Shown piece after piece: positions 15,040 to 16,957 of a DNA stretch of 16,957 bases. The notes beneath the pieces are model-generated. The model saw only the letters and a list, made by a program, of their open reading frames with translations. It made no database searches and was not told where the DNA came from. Source of the DNA: an uncultured Beijerinckiaceae bacterium (GTDB lineage: Bacteria; Pseudomonadota; Alphaproteobacteria; Rhizobiales; Beijerinckiaceae). Positions within the stretch are counted from its first letter, which is position 1, and every line of letters begins with the position of its first letter. The translations under genes were made by a program, and so were the position numbers. Location of the stretch: the NCBI GenBank assembly GCA_937863205.1, contig CALMGA010000135.1, forward strand, positions 1 to 16,957. The letters run 5' to 3'.

Positions 15040-16683
15040 ATGCGAACCGTCAAGCTTTTGCGCCCGTCCGCCTTTCTCGCGAGCACGGCCCTGATCGCCG
15101 CGTTCGCGACGGAGCCGGCCTTGCGGCTTCAGGCGGCCACGCCGCATCTTTGCACGACGGCGAAGGGCGCCGGCGGCCCGACCGGCTACGGCACCGTTCA
15201 CTTCGCCAACAGCTGCACGGCCGCCGTGCAACCGGCTCTGCAGCTCGCGATCGCCAAGCTGCACTCCTTCGAGGCGGATCCCGGCGAGTTCACCGCTGTC
15301 AGCAAGCGCGATCCCGTCTGCGCCATCGCCTGGTGGGGCGCCGCGATGAGCGCGCGCGGCAATCCGCTCGGCGGCTCGCTCGGGCCGGCGAACTTCGAGG
15401 CGGGCCGCGTCGACGTGCGCCGGGCCAAGGCTGCCCTTGCCAACGCTTCGACGCGAGCCACCCAGCGCGAGCGCGACCTCGTGGCGGCGATCGACACCTA
15501 TTATCAAAACTATCCCGACCAGATCGCCCGCGGCCGGGCCTACGCCGTCAAGATGGACGCGGCCCACGCCGCTTATCCCGACGATCCCGACATCGCCGCC
15601 CTGGACGGCCTCGCGATCATCGAAGGCGTCGACCTCAACGACAAGACGTTCAGCCGTCAGAAGCGCGCCGGCGCCATCCTCGCCAAGGTGATGGCGTCGA
15701 ACCCCGAGAACCCGGGCGCGCCACACTACATGATCCACGCTTACGACTACACCGCCCTGGCGCCCGAGGCGATCCACGCGGCCGAGGTGGAGTCGCAGAT
15801 CTCGCCGGCGTCGAGCCACGCCCAGCACATGCCCTCGCACATCTGGAGCATGGTGGGAGCCTGGGACAAGTCGATCGCCGCCAACCGGCGCTCCGACGTT
15901 CTCGCCGATCCTTCCGCCGGCAGCGATCCGGTGAAGGACGACATCGTCTACGGTCACGCCTTCGATTTCATCGCCTACGCCCGCCTGCAGAAGGGTGAGG
16001 ACACCCACGTCGGTGCCGATCTTGCCGCCGCGCGCACCACCGGGGACGGCATGCCCACCGTGATCCTCGCCCGCTACGCGCTGGAGCGCGACGACTGGCA
16101 CGATGCGACCAAGGTGCCGGTGCCGACCAACGACGCCTTCGATGCGGCGCTCGCCCGCTTCGCCCGCGCCTACGGGGCGGCCCGCGCCGGCGACGTCGCC
16201 AGCGCGCGCAACGAGTTGGACGCCTTGCGGGCCCTGCGGCCCAAGGTGGTGGCCGGGGCCGGCGCGTACTGGGGGCAGTACGTCGGCATCTACGGCAAGG
16301 CCGCCGAAGCCTGGATCCTGAAGGACGAGGGCCATGCCGATGCCGCGCTCGCCGCGATGCGCGACGCCGCCGACCGCGACGACAACCACGAGAAGCACAT
16401 CTACCTCGAAAACAAGATCCTGCCGATGCGGGAGTCGCTGGGCGACATGGAACTGGCGCTGGGCCACCCGCGCGATGCGCTCGTCGCGTACGAAGGATCG
16501 CTGCAACTGGCGCCGAACCGATACCGCTCGTTCCTCGGTGCGGCCGAAGCGGCGAGGGCTTGCGGCGACATGACGGCGGCGAAGAACTGGAGCGGGAAGC
16601 TGGTTGCCTTGGCCAAGGACGGCGACAAGGCCCGGCCGGGCTGGCGCACGGCGGAGGCCATCCTCGGCGCCCGCGTCGACTGA
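15040..16683 (+). CDS. Secreted tetratricopeptide-like repeat protein with HMPSHIW motif
   Basis: The 547-residue protein has an N-terminal signal peptide (basic MRTVKLLR, hydrophobic core to about 25, cleavage near LQA or QAA at about 30-33), so it is probably periplasmic or exported. The body is helical, with TPR-like units throughout; the clearest is near 470-520 (LGHPRDALVAYEGSLQLAPNR). The middle has two conserved His-rich stretches, HYMIHAYD (229-236) and HAQHMPSHIW (260-269), followed by GAWDKSIAANRRS. I recall this HYxxHA...HMPxHI pattern from a widespread bacterial TPR family of unknown function, and the spaced His residues could bind metal. ATG at 15040 is chosen for its signal peptide and GGGAGA 8 nt upstream. 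No partner gene is adjacent. The function is not established. Confidence 0.82.
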   Translation: MRTVKLLRPSAFLASTALIAAFATEPALRLQAATPHLCTTAKGAGGPTGYGTVHFANSCTAAVQPALQLAIAKLHSFEADPGEFTAVSKRDPVCAIAWWGAAMSARGNPLGGSLGPANFEAGRVDVRRAKAALANASTRATQRERDLVAAIDTYYQNYPDQIARGRAYAVKMDAAHAAYPDDPDIAALDGLAIIEGVDLNDKTFSRQKRAGAILAKVMASNPENPGAPHYMIHAYDYTALAPEAIHAAEVESQISPASSHAQHMPSHIWSMVGAWDKSIAANRRSDVLADPSAGSDPVKDDIVYGHAFDFIAYARLQKGEDTHVGADLAAARTTGDGMPTVILARYALERDDWHDATKVPVPTNDAFDAALARFARAYGAARAGDVASARNELDALRALRPKVVAGAGAYWGQYVGIYGKAAEAWILKDEGHADAALAAMRDAADRDDNHEKHIYLENKILPMRESLGDMELALGHPRDALVAYEGSLQLAPNRYRSFLGAAEAARACGDMTAAKNWSGKLVALAKDGDKARPGWRTAEAILGARVD

Positions 16684-16793
16684 ACGCCTTGCGGCGAGAG
16701 GACGAGACCTACGGCCTTCGCGTCGTTTCCGCTCCGGCACACAGAAACGCGCGCCGTTCAGTTCCTCTAGACCCTCACCGTCTTGACTGGCAT

Positions 16794-16807
16794 CGCAAGC
16801 TCTTGCG
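16794..16807. repeat. Small palindrome in the IS leader
   Basis: CGCAAG-CT-CTTGCG, 6-bp arms with a 2-bp centre, 52 nt before the transposase start. It could be a transposase-binding subsite or chance. Confidence 0.3.
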
Positions 16808-16859
16808 CAGCGGGTGGTGGATGTGATTCGCCGATTGCCGGCTTTGGCTGGAGGCGGTG

Positions 16860-16957
16860 ATGGCGTGGCGTCGAGGGCAGCCCTACGGGCAGGATCTGCG
16901 GGATCGCGTGCTGGCGTGTCCGGAGATGACCCTGGCGCAGGCTGCGGCGCGCTTTGA
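16860..16957 (+). CDS. IS630-family transposase, N-terminal fragment (partial)
   Basis: The first 32 residues are visible before the window ends. PYGQDLRDRVLA followed by MTLAQAAARF fits the opening of IS630/Tc1-mariner-type transposases, where a YSxDLRxRV-like stretch and an AAxRF helix begin the helix-turn-helix that binds the terminal repeats. GGAGGCGG lies directly upstream of the ATG. The catalytic DDE part is not in the window, so activity and any frameshift cannot be judged. Confidence 0.75.
   Translation, partial: MAWRRGQPYGQDLRDRVLACPEMTLAQAAARF

Larger units (their letters stand above)
16768..16957 (+). mobile_element. Left end of an IS630-type insertion sequence, cut by the window edge
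   Basis: A transposase start (16860) is preceded by about 90 bp that belongs to no other gene. CTAG at 16767-16770 is a plausible edge, because IS630 elements duplicate a TA at the target, often within CTAG. The terminal repeat would then begin near 16770. The right end is outside the window, so the inverted repeats cannot be compared and the boundary is a guess. Confidence 0.5.

Noticed and set aside
14818..16740. 640-codon open frame antisense to the TPR-like gene
   Set aside because: The product is Arg/Gly/Val-rich with no domain, while the plus strand has a signal peptide, a ribosome-binding site and conserved motifs.

Overview
The window is very GC-rich chromosomal DNA, about two thirds G+C by eye. 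It looks like an alphaproteobacterium of the order Hyphomicrobiales (Rhizobiales), perhaps near Methylobacteriaceae or Beijerinckiaceae. The basis is the gene set: a Phasin_2 phasin, clpS-clpA with an acidic ClpA tail, the DTQVH-type dihydroorotase facing ygfZ, a PAS_5 protein, a DUF3126 protein and an ECF sigma/anti-sigma pair. I inferred the lineage from remembered family patterns, not from a search. I saw no rRNA, tRNA, CRISPR array or prophage.

Layout, left to right. (a) 1-3632, envelope and storage: the tail of an unidentified gene, a membrane protein with a C-terminal J domain, a D-Ala-D-Ala carboxypeptidase with a SPOR domain (minus strand), and a monocistronic phasin with a readable promoter, candidate PhaR sites and a terminator. 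(b) 3953-6845, proteolysis: clpS and clpA, 10 nt apart. (c) 6938-9187: ygfZ and a dihydroorotase-like gene diverge from a 66-bp spacer. (d) 9189-10548: a minus-strand operon with an ECF sigma factor followed by its membrane anti-sigma factor. (e) 11015-12980: fabI and aroC in a tight plus-strand pair, behind a 466-bp region that holds palindromes and one candidate small ORF. (f) 12977-14656: a YaiI/YqxD protein, a DUF3126 protein made of two tandem copies of its domain, and a PAS_5 protein. (g) 15040-16957: a secreted TPR-like protein, then the left end of an IS630-type insertion sequence cut by the window edge.

The genes are mostly housekeeping: peptidoglycan trimming, polyhydroxyalkanoate granules, N-degron proteolysis, Fe-S and folate-linked repair, pyrimidine, fatty acid and chorismate synthesis. 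Convergent neighbours are packed tightly. aroC and yaiI share a TTAA in which both stop codons overlap, the dihydroorotase and anti-sigma genes are 1 nt apart, and hairpins lie between clpA and ygfZ and across both stop codons of the DUF3126/PAS_5 pair.

I found no clear new multi-gene system. The observations most worth a second look are the duplicated DUF3126 protein, the two evenly spaced TGC-N3-GCA sites at the phasin promoter, the dihydroorotase with Gln in place of the first metal-binding His, the His-rich motif of the secreted TPR-like protein, and the palindromes and small ORF upstream of fabI.
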